The notes: generated by a model not told the origin, from the letters alone. Numbered from the stretch's first letter, positions 17,351 through 26,988 are shown. The stretch: 64,000 nucleotides of DNA from Pseudomonadota bacterium (GCA_018821535.1 JAHJLV010000009.1:1-64000), one strand, 5' to 3'. Program-made: numbers and translations.

Positions 17351-18166
17351 ATGACTGATTTCATACTGCAGTTTGATCCTGTCATGCAGGCATTTCTTGC
17401 CACTCTCTTCACCTGGGGGCTCACTGCCGCAGGTGCAGGTCTTGTTTTTTTCACCAGAACAGTCAATGCCCGGCTGCTGGATTCCATGCTCGGATTTGCA
17501 GCCGGTGTCATGATTGCGGCAAGCTTCTGGTCTCTTCTTTCTCCGGGAATACAGATGGCGCAGAATTTAGGTCAGATTCCATGGCTGACAGCCGCCATCG
17601 GATTCATGAGCGGCGGAATCTTCATGAGACTGACCGACAGATTTCTGCCGCATCTTCATCCCGGCCTGAGCATGAACAAAAGCGAGGGCATCAAAACCTC
17701 ATGGCAGAGAAGCACCCTTCTTGTGCTTGCCGTTACCCTGCATAATATCCCGGAAGGACTAGCCGTGGGCGTGGCGTTTGGCGCCGTTGCAGCAGGGCTT
17801 CCGTCTGCCACCATAGGCGGTGCCATTGCACTGGCCATTGGAATCGGCATCCAGAATTTTCCTGAGGGTGCGGCAGTTTCCATGCCGCTGCGCCGGGACG
17901 GTATGAGCAAAGGCAGAAGTTTTCTCATGGGTCAGGCTTCGGGAATTGTTGAGCCTGTTGCAGGGGTTTTGGGCGCCCTGTTTGTCCTGAACATGCAAAG
18001 TGTTTTGCCCTATGCGCTTTGCTTTGCTGCCGGGGCCATGATTTTTGTCGTGGTGGAGGAACTGATCCCGGAATCCCAGAGGGAATATAAGAATATCGAC
18101 CTGGTCACCATGGCAACCATGGGTGGTTTTACTGTCATGATGATACTGGACGTGGCACTGGGGTAA
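17351..18166 (+). CDS. ZIP-family divalent metal transporter (GufA/ZupT-like)
   Basis: The 271-residue protein has eight predicted membrane helices. The paired metal-site motifs are [17 protein letters not shown] (HNxPEG, helix 4) and [14 protein letters not shown] (NxPEG, helix 5), plus [12 protein letters not shown] in helix 6. These are the GufA-type ZIP signature for uptake of zinc, iron or manganese. GGGAAA lies before ATG 17351. Its place behind the ferritin-like gene supports a shared role in iron handling. It converges on the ASKHA gene with only four bases between stops. Confidence 0.9.
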   Translation: MTDFILQFDPVMQAFLATLFTWGLTAAGAGLVFFTRTVNARLLDSMLGFAAGVMIAASFWSLLSPGIQMAQNLGQIPWLTAAIGFMSGGIFMRLTDRFLPHLHPGLSMNKSEGIKTSWQRSTLLVLAVTLHNIPEGLAVGVAFGAVAAGLPSATIGGAIALAIGIGIQNFPEGAAVSMPLRRDGMSKGRSFLMGQASGIVEPVAGVLGALFVLNMQSVLPYALCFAAGAMIFVVVEELIPESQREYKNIDLVTMATMGGFTVMMILDVALG

Positions 18167-18170
18167 TTGA

Positions 18171-19718
18171 TTATTTTAAAATCACTTTTATGGATGGAAA
18201 ACGTGCCCGATCCGTATGCGGATAAAATTTTGCCCCGGAAAACATATTCATGAATTCCTGGTTTACATTCAGCTCAATATAGGTAATGGACTGTCTGATC
18301 TTCATGATTCTTTCAAAGATATCCGGATTTTTAAGCAGCGCTTTTGCACCCCCAAGCGAGGTATTTCCCAGAACCTCAAAGGTTTCCAGAGGTAAATCCG
18401 GCAGCATGCCAATGGATATGGCAGATACCGGGTTAATAAATGAGCCGAATGTTCCGGCCACATAAAATTTTTCCAGATCCTCAAATTCAAGACCGGCTGT
18501 ATTTTTAACAATCACTTCCAGAATGGTGTACATGGCGGCCTTGGAACTGGTCAAAGAATTCATGTCCACCTGACTTAAGGTAATATGTTCGCCGGTTCCG
18601 GATGCATGTTGATCCACAAGGATAAAATACTGAATCCCGTCGATCTCAATGAGCTCATCCTTGCAGATATCTTCTGAAAACCTGCCCTGGATATTCAGCC
18701 TGCCGGACAAAAACAGACTGGCTGCCAGATCAATCATGCCGGACCCGCAGATCCCGATGGGTTTTTCCTCATCAATGGTATGAATTTCAAGATTTTTTGA
18801 TTCAGGATCAATCCAGACCCTGTCAATCACACCGGGTTTTGCTGTCATGCCCATTTTGCTGACCCCGCCTTCAAGGGCAGGCCCTGCTGCACCGGCACAG
18901 GCAATCAGCCAGTCCTGGCTGCCCACGACAATCTCGGCATTGGTTCCCACATCCACCATCAGACAGGGGGATGTTTTTTGGTCAATATCCCCGCAGATAA
19001 TTCCGGCAATCAGATCCCCGCCAAAATAGGAGCCGATATTGGGAAATAAAAAAACCTGTGCCTTGGGGTTGATATCCAGGCCCAGTTGTCCGGCCGGAAA
19101 GGTATTGGGAATATTCACACAGGGAATATAGGGTTCCTTTATAATTTCAAAGGCCTCAATTCCCAGAAACAGATGGGTCATGGCCGTATTGCCCGCACCG
19201 GTCAGCAGATAAATATCTTCTTTCACATATCCGTTTTCCCGGCACATCTGATCCAGATGAAAATTTACCCCGTCAATCACCAGACGGTTCAATTCCACCA
19301 GTCCCCCCGGCTTGTTTGAATAATGAATCCGGGTCAGCACATCCGGGCCGATGGCAGCCTGGGGATTATCAAATCCGGTTTCCGCAAGCTCATTGCAGGT
19401 TTCAAGGTTGATTAAAGACATGACAATTCGTGTGGTGCCGATATCAACTGCCGCGCCCAGGATCGGTGTCTGTGACCGGGGCTCCAGAAGATCCACCACA
19501 ATCCAGGAATCTGTGTCCTTGAACAGCACGGCCTTTGTCTTATACCCCCATTTGCGCAGCCGGGAGGGAAGTGTTTTCAGCAGCGCCAGCGGTATCCGGA
19601 CATGACCAGCTGAAAATTCAGACTGGATAACCCTTTCCAGCCGCTGAGCATCTGCTGTATTGTTGTTCAAACTGGGTCTTTCAATTTCAAGGGTGCGGAC
19701 AAATCCGGTTGGAATCAT
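18171..19718 (-). CDS. ASKHA-domain protein of the RACo/RamA type without Fe-S domain
   Basis: This 515-residue protein matches the ATPase half of reductive activators of corrinoid proteins (DUF4445, RACo_C). VDIGTTRIVMSLIN is the first phosphate loop, LTGAGNTAMTHLFLG the connecting part, LMVDVGTNAEIVVG the second loop, and FYVAGTFGSFINP the adenosine segment. Unlike the upstream neighbour, no N-terminal [2Fe-2S] domain is present. Its first codon overlaps the stop of that gene (ATGA at 19715-19718), so the two are translated together. It may form a heteromeric partner or bind a different corrinoid or CoA-enzyme client. Confidence 0.85.
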   Translation of the reverse strand: MIPTGFVRTLEIERPSLNNNTADAQRLERVIQSEFSAGHVRIPLALLKTLPSRLRKWGYKTKAVLFKDTDSWIVVDLLEPRSQTPILGAAVDIGTTRIVMSLINLETCNELAETGFDNPQAAIGPDVLTRIHYSNKPGGLVELNRLVIDGVNFHLDQMCRENGYVKEDIYLLTGAGNTAMTHLFLGIEAFEIIKEPYIPCVNIPNTFPAGQLGLDINPKAQVFLFPNIGSYFGGDLIAGIICGDIDQKTSPCLMVDVGTNAEIVVGSQDWLIACAGAAGPALEGGVSKMGMTAKPGVIDRVWIDPESKNLEIHTIDEEKPIGICGSGMIDLAASLFLSGRLNIQGRFSEDICKDELIEIDGIQYFILVDQHASGTGEHITLSQVDMNSLTSSKAAMYTILEVIVKNTAGLEFEDLEKFYVAGTFGSFINPVSAISIGMLPDLPLETFEVLGNTSLGGAKALLKNPDIFERIMKIRQSITYIELNVNQEFMNMFSGAKFYPHTDRARFPSIKVILK

Positions 19719-21658
19719 TTTTTACGCAACCTTTCAAGCCGTTCCTTAACCTTTGGGAAATAATTCAACTCCGTGTGGGGCAAAAACAGGGCGCCCATAT
19801 AATGATCCATATAGGACGGCGTGGAGGCCAGCTCGAAATTGGTCATCATATTCACCACCCGTGCCACATCCTTTCGCAATGCATTGGTCAGGCAGTTTAT
19901 CTTACAGCCCAGAAGCGACCCATTGCCCAGATAAATTACTTTTTCAGGTTCTATCTCGGGCAGAAGCCCGATGGTAATGGCACTGGCCAGATCCACATAG
20001 GAACCGAATCCTCCGGCCAGGATAATTCTTTCAATATCTTTAATTCCCAGGCCGATATCTTCCAGCAGCGTCAGCGTTGCGCTGTACATGGCGCCTTTTG
20101 CCCGGATCAGATTATCCAGATCCGGCTCGGTAATGGTGATATCCCGGTCTATATCTGTATTTTCCCTGTACACCAGCACATATTCCCAGATCTCATCTGT
20201 CTGACGGATACGGGGGGTATCAAGATTCCGGTTGAACTTGCCCCGGGAATCTATAACACCGGTTTCCAGTAATTTTGCCGCAAGTGTAATCAGACCGGAA
20301 CCGCAGATGCCTTTGGCTTTTTTATTGCCCACAGTAATAATCATGGGCTCATAGGTTTCCGGATTAATGGCAAAATCTTCTATTGCCCCTTTGCTTGCGC
20401 GCATGCCGAATTTTACGCCGCCGCCTTCAAATGCAGGGCCTGCAGACGCTGCGGTACACACCATCCAGTCCTGATGGCCAATGGCAATTTCCGCATTGGT
20501 TCCGATATCCATAAACAATGTCAGCTCAGAAGACCGGTACATGCCCGAAGCCATGATACCGGCGATAATATCCCCGCCCACATAGCTGGATACGCCGGGA
20601 TACACCAGGGCAACCGCATGATCATCCAGGTGGATGCCGATTTCTTTTGCCTGAAATGGCGGATATACAATTGATGCCGGCACATAAGGCTCCCGCCGGA
20701 TATATTTGGGATTGATCTCCAGCAACAGCTGGGTCATGGTGGAATTGCCCGCCAGCGTGATGGTACTCACTTCCCTGCGAAGCACATTTGCCTGTTTAAG
20801 AATTTTTTCTATGATGGTGTTTATATTTTCAACCACTTTCAGATGAAGGGTATGCAGGCCGTCTTCGTTTTTTTCAGCATACATGATCCGGGAAATCACA
20901 TCCTCACCATAACTGATCTGGCTGTTGAACTCCCCGTGCTGGGCCAGAACCTCGCCGGTATGAAGATCCAGCATCTGGCCGTAAACCGTTGTTGTTCCGA
21001 TATCCAGGGCGACTGCAAAATTACGGTGGGTGGTATCAAAAGGTTCAATATTCATGATTTCATTTTTGCCGTCTTCGCGCACCGGACGCATAATGGTTAC
21101 CGTTACCTTAAAATCGCCTTCCCGGATGATGTCAGGAACTTTTCTGATCAGGCTCAGATTCATGGTCAGTCGGTGTTCATCGTGTTTAAACCGAAGATGA
21201 TTGATAATCCGGGTGACATCTGCCTGGTTATCTTCAATGGTGGCAGGATCGAGTTCCAGATATATTTTTTCAAGCGGCGGAATAAACAGACCATTCTGTC
21301 TCAGATCATTCACATCAGAAGATGCAGCCTTTGCCGTATGTCGTCCGCCGGACTGGTCATTGAGTCTGCCTGTATCCATCTGGGATTCCACCGGAACCCG
21401 TACCACAAGATCAGACGTCACTTTGGAAATACATGCAAGTCGATACCCTTTTTCCCTGTCCTCATCATTGAGGTGCTCAGATATACCGCCTTCAACCTGA
21501 CCTTCTTCAATCATTACCCGGCATTTGCCGCACACACCGCCGCCGCCGCAGGACGCATTAATATGAACCCCGGCTTCCATGGCTGCCCGAATGAGACTTT
21601 CGTTTTCCTCTACCTCTACTTTTATCCCATAGGGCAGAAATTTTACTGAATATGTCAT
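19715..21658 (-). CDS. corrinoid activator-like protein: [2Fe-2S] ferredoxin plus ASKHA ATPase (RACo/RamA family)
   Basis: The 647-residue length matches RACo of the acetyl-CoA pathway. Residues 1-95 are a plant-type ferredoxin domain with CGGGGVCGKCRVM and a fourth Cys in YRLACIS. A linker is followed by the ASKHA ATPase: LDIGTTTVYGQML, LAGNSTMTQLLLE, LFMDIGTNAEIAIG and ILAGGFGSYVDLA. In the family the Fe-S domain reduces Co(II) to Co(I) using ATP to drive electron transfer. No corrinoid protein or methyltransferase gene is visible in the window. The gene is divergent from the 2-hydroxyacid operon across 219 bases. Confidence 0.88.
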   Translation of the reverse strand: MTYSVKFLPYGIKVEVEENESLIRAAMEAGVHINASCGGGGVCGKCRVMIEEGQVEGGISEHLNDEDREKGYRLACISKVTSDLVVRVPVESQMDTGRLNDQSGGRHTAKAASSDVNDLRQNGLFIPPLEKIYLELDPATIEDNQADVTRIINHLRFKHDEHRLTMNLSLIRKVPDIIREGDFKVTVTIMRPVREDGKNEIMNIEPFDTTHRNFAVALDIGTTTVYGQMLDLHTGEVLAQHGEFNSQISYGEDVISRIMYAEKNEDGLHTLHLKVVENINTIIEKILKQANVLRREVSTITLAGNSTMTQLLLEINPKYIRREPYVPASIVYPPFQAKEIGIHLDDHAVALVYPGVSSYVGGDIIAGIMASGMYRSSELTLFMDIGTNAEIAIGHQDWMVCTAASAGPAFEGGGVKFGMRASKGAIEDFAINPETYEPMIITVGNKKAKGICGSGLITLAAKLLETGVIDSRGKFNRNLDTPRIRQTDEIWEYVLVYRENTDIDRDITITEPDLDNLIRAKGAMYSATLTLLEDIGLGIKDIERIILAGGFGSYVDLASAITIGLLPEIEPEKVIYLGNGSLLGCKINCLTNALRKDVARVVNMMTNFELASTPSYMDHYMGALFLPHTELNYFPKVKERLERLRKK

Positions 21659-21877
21659 TATATCATCCTTTTAAATATCGTTATGGTGGAGTCAAAACCC
21701 ATTGACCAACTATAGCTTTCTGTCCCCTGTTTGGCAACCCAAGACCGGCTGGATTATTAAATATTTATCAGGTGATTTACAATTGAGATTGAAATTTTTA
21801 TTTCTTTATGAAATTATAACATTTTTTTAAAATATAATGGGTTATCAAAATATCGGACCCATCTTACAGGATGTAAA

Positions 21878-23311
21878 ATGAAGACTATTGATCAAACAGT
21901 GTTAAAAAATATTGTCGGTGAAAACAATATCAAAACAGATCCGTCAGATCTGTATGCGTATGGCTCAGATGCATCGGTCCACCATGCCTTTCCCTGGGCC
22001 GTTGTCAGACCTGAAAACACTGCTCAGGTTCAGGAAATACTGAAGTATGCCAATCAGAACCTGATCCCGGTTATCCCCCGGGGCAGCGGGTCCGGCATGT
22101 GCGGCCAGACGGTTCCCATCCATGGCGGTATTGTTCTGGACATGAAACGGATGAACAAAATTCTTGAAATCAACCTGGCCGATGTTTACTGCCGGGTTCA
22201 GCCCGGCGTGATTGATGATGATTTAAACCTTGCATTAAAACAATACGGGGTCTTTTATCCACCCACGCCTGCATCCAGCAGAATTGCCACTATCGGCGGT
22301 GAAATATCCAATAATGCCAGCGGTGTCCGGTCTGTAAAATATGGTGCCACACGGGATGCAGTACTGGGAATGAAGGTGGTTCTGGCCAATGGAGATCTGG
22401 TAACTTTAGGCACCCGCACCCGGGTTGAAGCCTCGGGATATCAGCTTCATAAACTCATGGTGGGTTCTGAAGGAACCCTTGGTGTTATTGTTGAGGCAAC
22501 CTTAAGCTTTGTTCCCCTGCCGGAATTCCGGTGCATGGGAATTGCCAATTTTGATTCACTCCAAGACGCTGGAGAAACCATTGGGGACATCATGGCATCC
22601 GGAACCATCCCTTCCATGCTGGAACTTGTGGATTCTGTCGCCATAAAAGCGGTCAACAAGACCATGAACCTAGGGCTCAAAGAAGTGGCTGCTGCCCTTA
22701 TTTTTGAAGCAGACGGCATGGTCAGAGAAGCGGTGGATTATGAGATCAACAAGATGACAGCCATCTGCAAAAAACACAGGGGCAAGGATATTCGATCCAG
22801 CTATGATTCCAAAGAGCGGGCAAAGATATTTCTGGGCCGTAAAAAACTGTTCCCGGCATTATCCAAATATGATGATAATCTGGCCAGCACCTCCCTTGCG
22901 GATGACATGGCAGTGCCCTATTCCAAAATGGCGGAAATGGCCGGAAAAATCCATGAAATTGCAGACCGCCACAATATCGTCATGACCGCTTACGGTCACT
23001 GCGGTTCCGGATGCATGCACACCAAAATTTTAATGGATACCCGACGAAAAGACCAGTGGGCCTCTGCAAAAAAGGCCATCACCGAAGTATACGAGTTTGT
23101 CCGTTCTGTCAATGGAACCACCAGTGCGGAGCATGGCATCGGCCTTTCCAAGGCCCAGGCCTTTAAAATCGAAAAATCAGATTCCCTTAATATGCTGGCA
23201 GCCATCAAAACTGCATTGGACCCCAATAACATACTGAATCCGGGGAAAATTTCCCAGGCACCGGAAAACTGGGTCACTGCCACCAATCTAAGATATTCTG
23301 TAAACAGCTGA
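21878..23311 (+). CDS. FAD-linked 2-hydroxyacid (D-lactate/glycolate) dehydrogenase
   Basis: The 477-residue protein has the PCMH FAD-binding fold: VIPRGSGSGMCG at about residues 65-76, NNASGVRSVKYGATRDAVLG around 145-165, and KLMVGSEGTLGVI near 195. The C-terminal FAD-oxidase half has AYGHCGSGCMHTKI and TSAEHGIGLSKAQAF, the active-site histidines of GlcD/DLD enzymes. It oxidises a 2-hydroxyacid, probably D-lactate, and passes electrons to the Fe-S protein encoded 13 bases downstream. The neighbouring LarA gene supports lactate use. AGGATG precedes ATG 21878. Confidence 0.9.
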   Translation: MKTIDQTVLKNIVGENNIKTDPSDLYAYGSDASVHHAFPWAVVRPENTAQVQEILKYANQNLIPVIPRGSGSGMCGQTVPIHGGIVLDMKRMNKILEINLADVYCRVQPGVIDDDLNLALKQYGVFYPPTPASSRIATIGGEISNNASGVRSVKYGATRDAVLGMKVVLANGDLVTLGTRTRVEASGYQLHKLMVGSEGTLGVIVEATLSFVPLPEFRCMGIANFDSLQDAGETIGDIMASGTIPSMLELVDSVAIKAVNKTMNLGLKEVAAALIFEADGMVREAVDYEINKMTAICKKHRGKDIRSSYDSKERAKIFLGRKKLFPALSKYDDNLASTSLADDMAVPYSKMAEMAGKIHEIADRHNIVMTAYGHCGSGCMHTKILMDTRRKDQWASAKKAITEVYEFVRSVNGTTSAEHGIGLSKAQAFKIEKSDSLNMLAAIKTALDPNNILNPGKISQAPENWVTATNLRYSVNS

Positions 23312-23324
23312 AAAGGTACCCCCC

Positions 23325-24272
23325 ATGAATACTGAAATAATGAAATTCAAACATCTTGAAAAATGGCAGAGCACACTGGCAAATTGTATCCGGTGCGGAT
23401 ACTGTTTTGAGCACTGTCCATTGTACAAGCATACCGGATGGGAAACTGATGCGCCCCGGGCAAAAATAATTACCGCTTTCGGTTTATTGTCAAAAGAGAT
23501 TGAACCCACCCGGGCTGCTGCCCATAAACTGTTTTCATGTTTTTACTGCAAACGATGCGAGGCTGCCTGCTCATCGGGCGTTCTTCTGACAGAAATTTTC
23601 ACCGATGCAAAAAAAGATCTGCTGGAACTGGGACTTTGCGGCCCGGGAACCACATCAACCACCAGAACAAGCTGTGCAAAATGTCTGGTCTGTCTGGCTG
23701 CCTGTCCCCATGAAGCCCGTTCATTTGACGGGAAGAATATCGTTACAGATCCATCCAGATGCCAGGCATGCGGAATCTGCATTGAAGTCTGCCCGGCAGG
23801 CGCTGCCACCATTGAAAACACCTTTGGAACCGGTAGAAACGAACTGATTGACAAGGCTGCTGATTTTCTGGCCAGCCATAAGGCGGCAAAGGCCATTGTT
23901 TTTGCCTGCAACTGGTCCTATTTTCCTGAACTGCAGGCATCCACACTGCCGGAATCTGAAATGACTGACAAACAGTATAAAATCCTTGTGAATATGTGTG
24001 GAGGACGTCTTGAACCCCAACTGCTGATGGCACCGTTTCTGAACAATGCATGGGGCGTCCTTGCGGCCTGCTGTCCGGATGATGACTGTCAGCACGGTGG
24101 CAATCTGAGGGCCAGAAAAATTATTGCAAATCTGAAAAACACATTTAAAACCCTTGAAATAGATCCGGACCGCATCCAGATGGTCCAGATTCCGGCCGGA
24201 GACAAAACATTGTTTCAGGCCGAGATTGATACATTTATCGCCCGGATCAATACCATGGGACCCATACGCTGA
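23325..24272 (+). CDS. HdrC-ferredoxin-MvhD fusion electron-transfer protein
   Basis: The 315-residue protein carries 16 cysteines in four CxxCxxC(x3)C motifs. C21-C31 (CIRCGYCFEHCP) and C72-C82 (CFYCKRCEAAC) form an HdrC/GlcF-type pair; C117-C127 and C146-C156 (CQACGICIEVCP) form a ferredoxin pair. Residues about 188-315 are an MvhD/FlpD-like [2Fe-2S] domain (IVFACNWSYF, MCGGRLEP, CCPDDDCQHGGN, VQIPAGD). MvhD normally hands electrons between hydrogenase or formate dehydrogenase and HdrA. Here it follows a lactate dehydrogenase gene, suggesting electrons go to an Hdr-type partner rather than only to quinone. The usual CCG domain of GlcF/LldE is absent. Confidence 0.85.
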   Translation: MNTEIMKFKHLEKWQSTLANCIRCGYCFEHCPLYKHTGWETDAPRAKIITAFGLLSKEIEPTRAAAHKLFSCFYCKRCEAACSSGVLLTEIFTDAKKDLLELGLCGPGTTSTTRTSCAKCLVCLAACPHEARSFDGKNIVTDPSRCQACGICIEVCPAGAATIENTFGTGRNELIDKAADFLASHKAAKAIVFACNWSYFPELQASTLPESEMTDKQYKILVNMCGGRLEPQLLMAPFLNNAWGVLAACCPDDDCQHGGNLRARKIIANLKNTFKTLEIDPDRIQMVQIPAGDKTLFQAEIDTFIARINTMGPIR

Positions 24273-24287
24273 AGGAGTGTATTACTC

Positions 24288-25532
24288 ATGAAAATTGATA
24301 TTCCCTATGGCAAAGACAGCAGCATGTCTGTAAATGTGGATGACGCTGTCCGCGTAAATTTTCTGGAAGCCAATGATGTAACCATTGGTGATGAAAATAA
24401 AAATATTCAAAATGGCATTGCCAACCCTTTGAATTCCAAACATTTCAAAGATTTTCTGGCAGATGCAAAAAAAATGCTGATCATTGTCAATGATGCCACC
24501 CGCCCCACGCCCACGCAAAAAGTGCTCAGCTTTATCTTTGAAGATTTAAAGCACACTGAGTATCATTTTATCATTGCCACAGGAGCCCACCGGGGACCGT
24601 CAGAAGAGGAATATCTTCAGATTTTCGGCAGTTTTTATGAACAGGTCAAAAAAAACATCATTGTTCATGATGCCAGGAAAAAAGAAGACATGGTGTTTTT
24701 GGGCAATTCCACCAATGGCACCCCGATGTATGTCAATAAAGCGTATGTTCAAGCGGATAAAATCATTATTATTTCTTCTGTGGAACCCCATTATTTTGCC
24801 GGCTACACCGGGGGCAGAAAATCCTTTCTGCCCGGAATTGCAAGCTTTGAGACTATTGAAGCCAACCATAAGCTGGCCCTTGTTCCGGAAGCCCGTGCCC
24901 TTGCGCTTGAAGGCAATCCGGTCCATGAAGACATGATGGATGCCATTAAAACGGTCAAACAGGAAATTTTTTCCATCATGACAGTTTTAGACAAACATCA
25001 TAAAGTGTATGCCACCTGTTGCGGCCATATTAATGATTCATTCCATGCTGCCATCCAGTATGCCAACAAAGTCTTTGCAGCGCCGCTGCAAGAAAAAGCA
25101 GATATTGTTGTCTCTGTGGTCAAATTTCCCCAGGATATTGACCTGTATCAGGCCCAGAAAGGCATTGACAACGCCAAACTGGCCCTGAAGGAAGGCGGCA
25201 TACTGATTCTGGTGGCAAAATGCCGGTGCGGGGTAGGCGGGAAAGCCTTTGCAGACCTTCTCGGCTCCAGCGATACTCCCAAGGCAGCGCTGGACACTAT
25301 TCAACAAGGATATGTGCTGGGATATCACAAGGCTGCAAAAATGGCTGAAATTGGTCTTTGGGCGCAGATGTGGGGGGTAACGGATGTTGAACCGGATGTG
25401 ATTTCAAAACTTTTCATCCGTCCGTTCAAAGATCTTCAAACAGCTGTGGATGAGGCGCTCAAGGAAAAAGGGGAAAACGCGGACGTGCTGTTCCTGATGG
25501 ATGGCGGCCTTACTGTGCCCCTGATTCAATAA
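24288..25532 (+). CDS. larA: LarA-family nickel-pincer 2-hydroxyacid (lactate) racemase
   Basis: The 414-residue protein is a DUF2088/LarA homologue with all key positions. By alignment from memory with Lactiplantibacillus plantarum LarA, the nickel-pincer lysine Lys184 corresponds to Lys178 (GGRKSFLPG). The catalytic and nickel histidines correspond to His101, His168 and His194, and the substrate-binding pair D72/R75 to D69/R72 (NDATRP). The operon order (racemase with a D-specific oxidase) implies conversion of L- to D-lactate before oxidation. The cofactor-synthesis genes larB, larC and larE are not in the window. Other 2-hydroxyacids are possible substrates in this family. Confidence 0.85.
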   Translation: MKIDIPYGKDSSMSVNVDDAVRVNFLEANDVTIGDENKNIQNGIANPLNSKHFKDFLADAKKMLIIVNDATRPTPTQKVLSFIFEDLKHTEYHFIIATGAHRGPSEEEYLQIFGSFYEQVKKNIIVHDARKKEDMVFLGNSTNGTPMYVNKAYVQADKIIIISSVEPHYFAGYTGGRKSFLPGIASFETIEANHKLALVPEARALALEGNPVHEDMMDAIKTVKQEIFSIMTVLDKHHKVYATCCGHINDSFHAAIQYANKVFAAPLQEKADIVVSVVKFPQDIDLYQAQKGIDNAKLALKEGGILILVAKCRCGVGGKAFADLLGSSDTPKAALDTIQQGYVLGYHKAAKMAEIGLWAQMWGVTDVEPDVISKLFIRPFKDLQTAVDEALKEKGENADVLFLMDGGLTVPLIQ

Positions 25533-25535
25533 ATT

Positions 25536-26888
25536 TCAGATCAGACCGTATTTCTTCAGCCGGTCATACATGCTGGAACTTGAAATACCCGATATCCGGC
25601 ATGCTTTGCTGACATTACCCGAAACATGTGACAGAACAGCAGACAGATATTGTTTTTCACTGGTCTCCATAAAAACTTTCAGTGGCGGGAATTCCCCGAC
25701 ATGGGACTCTTTTTTTTCTGCCTGCTCATCTTTGGCATTGCGCTTTAATATTTCTTTTATCACACCGGATTTTATATATGACGGCAAATGAATGGAATAC
25801 AGTGTCGGTTCATTTTTTGCGCAAGACACAGCCGCATCAACTGCGGTTACAAGCTCTTTTACATTCCCGGGCCATTTAAAGGCTTCAATAATATCAATAA
25901 ATTCAGGCGAAACGCCTTTTGCTGGCACTCCATATTTTTTACAGAAAATATCAATATAAGACAAGGCGATCTTTATGCAGTCTTCTTTTATGTTTCTTAA
26001 AGCCGGTGCTTTGATAAAAATTGCCCCGGACTGATCAAACCCGTCGAATAAAACAGCTGCCTGCCTGCTCAATAAACTAAATTCCTGACAGGTTGATGCG
26101 ATCACTCTGATTCGCCCCTGTTTTCTTGTGATCACCGAAAGCAAAGACTGTTGAGCATTCACAGATAATTTTTCAATCTTGTCAAGAAACAGGGTCCCGC
26201 TTTCGGATTGTTTAATCCATCCTGTTTTATCCTTGATTTCACCGGATTTAATACCGTCTTTATCCATACACAGCATGGTTTCCAATATGGTTTTCTCTGC
26301 AACTGAACAGTCCAGTTTTATAAAATTATGCGTATACCGGTCGCTGTTCAAATGTACGGTTTGAGCGAACAGTTCTTTTCCGGTTCCGCTTTCTCCGGAT
26401 ATTAAAACAGGAACATCAGAATAGGTTGCAGCACAAATCTGATCAATACAATATTTAATATCCGAGGATTCTCCGACAATCGCATTTCGCTTTAACGGGC
26501 CTGTTACTGGAATTCGTCTTTTTTCGCTGCGAAACTGCAGAGCCCTGTGGACCTGAAGTGTTAAATTCTGCCGCAGAAAAGGTTTTTCAATATAATTCCA
26601 GGCGCCGCTGTTAATCGCAATCTGTGCGCCATCCGGCGTGTTTTCACCTGTTACGATAATCACCTCAGGAGAAGAAGGCACCTGCTTGATTGTTTTGATT
26701 AAATCCAGACCGTTAATATCCGGAAGATTCACATCAAGAAAAACAATATCGAACATGCCGGTCTCAGCCTGTTTCAGGCCATCAGCGCCGGTCACAGCAT
26801 AGTGGGTGTTATGACCGATATTTTCCATCATTTTTGTCAGGATATCACAGATAACCATGTCATCATCAATTATTAAAATATCGGCCAT
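25536..26888 (-). CDS. NtrC-like response regulator with degenerate AAA+ domain
   Basis: The 450-residue protein has a receiver domain (DDDMVICDIL, phosphoacceptor in IVFLDVNLPD), a central AAA+ domain (Walker A GESGTGKEL) and a C-terminal Fis-type HTH (VSKACRISGISSSSMYDRL). Two functional elements are lost: the GAFTGA loop that contacts sigma-54 is absent between LDCSVAEKTILETM and SGTLFLDKIEKL, and Walker B reads FLDKIEK instead of FLDEIG. It is therefore unlikely to activate sigma-54 by ATP hydrolysis and may act like TyrR or HupR, at sigma-70 promoters. It converges on larA with three bases between stops. Confidence 0.85.
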   Translation of the reverse strand: MADILIIDDDMVICDILTKMMENIGHNTHYAVTGADGLKQAETGMFDIVFLDVNLPDINGLDLIKTIKQVPSSPEVIIVTGENTPDGAQIAINSGAWNYIEKPFLRQNLTLQVHRALQFRSEKRRIPVTGPLKRNAIVGESSDIKYCIDQICAATYSDVPVLISGESGTGKELFAQTVHLNSDRYTHNFIKLDCSVAEKTILETMLCMDKDGIKSGEIKDKTGWIKQSESGTLFLDKIEKLSVNAQQSLLSVITRKQGRIRVIASTCQEFSLLSRQAAVLFDGFDQSGAIFIKAPALRNIKEDCIKIALSYIDIFCKKYGVPAKGVSPEFIDIIEAFKWPGNVKELVTAVDAAVSCAKNEPTLYSIHLPSYIKSGVIKEILKRNAKDEQAEKKESHVGEFPPLKVFMETSEKQYLSAVLSHVSGNVSKACRISGISSSSMYDRLKKYGLI

Positions 26889-26988
26889 TGTTTCTACCTG
26901 AAAATTAAAAGGGCAAGGTTCTGTTCAGCGTTTAATTTAAATACATGATCTCAGGATTCATGTCAAATGCAAAAAGGAAGGAATAATA

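Noticed and set aside
20843..21649. 268-codon open frame on the plus strand
   Set aside because: Antisense to the corrinoid-activator gene whose motifs are clear; its own translation has no family features.
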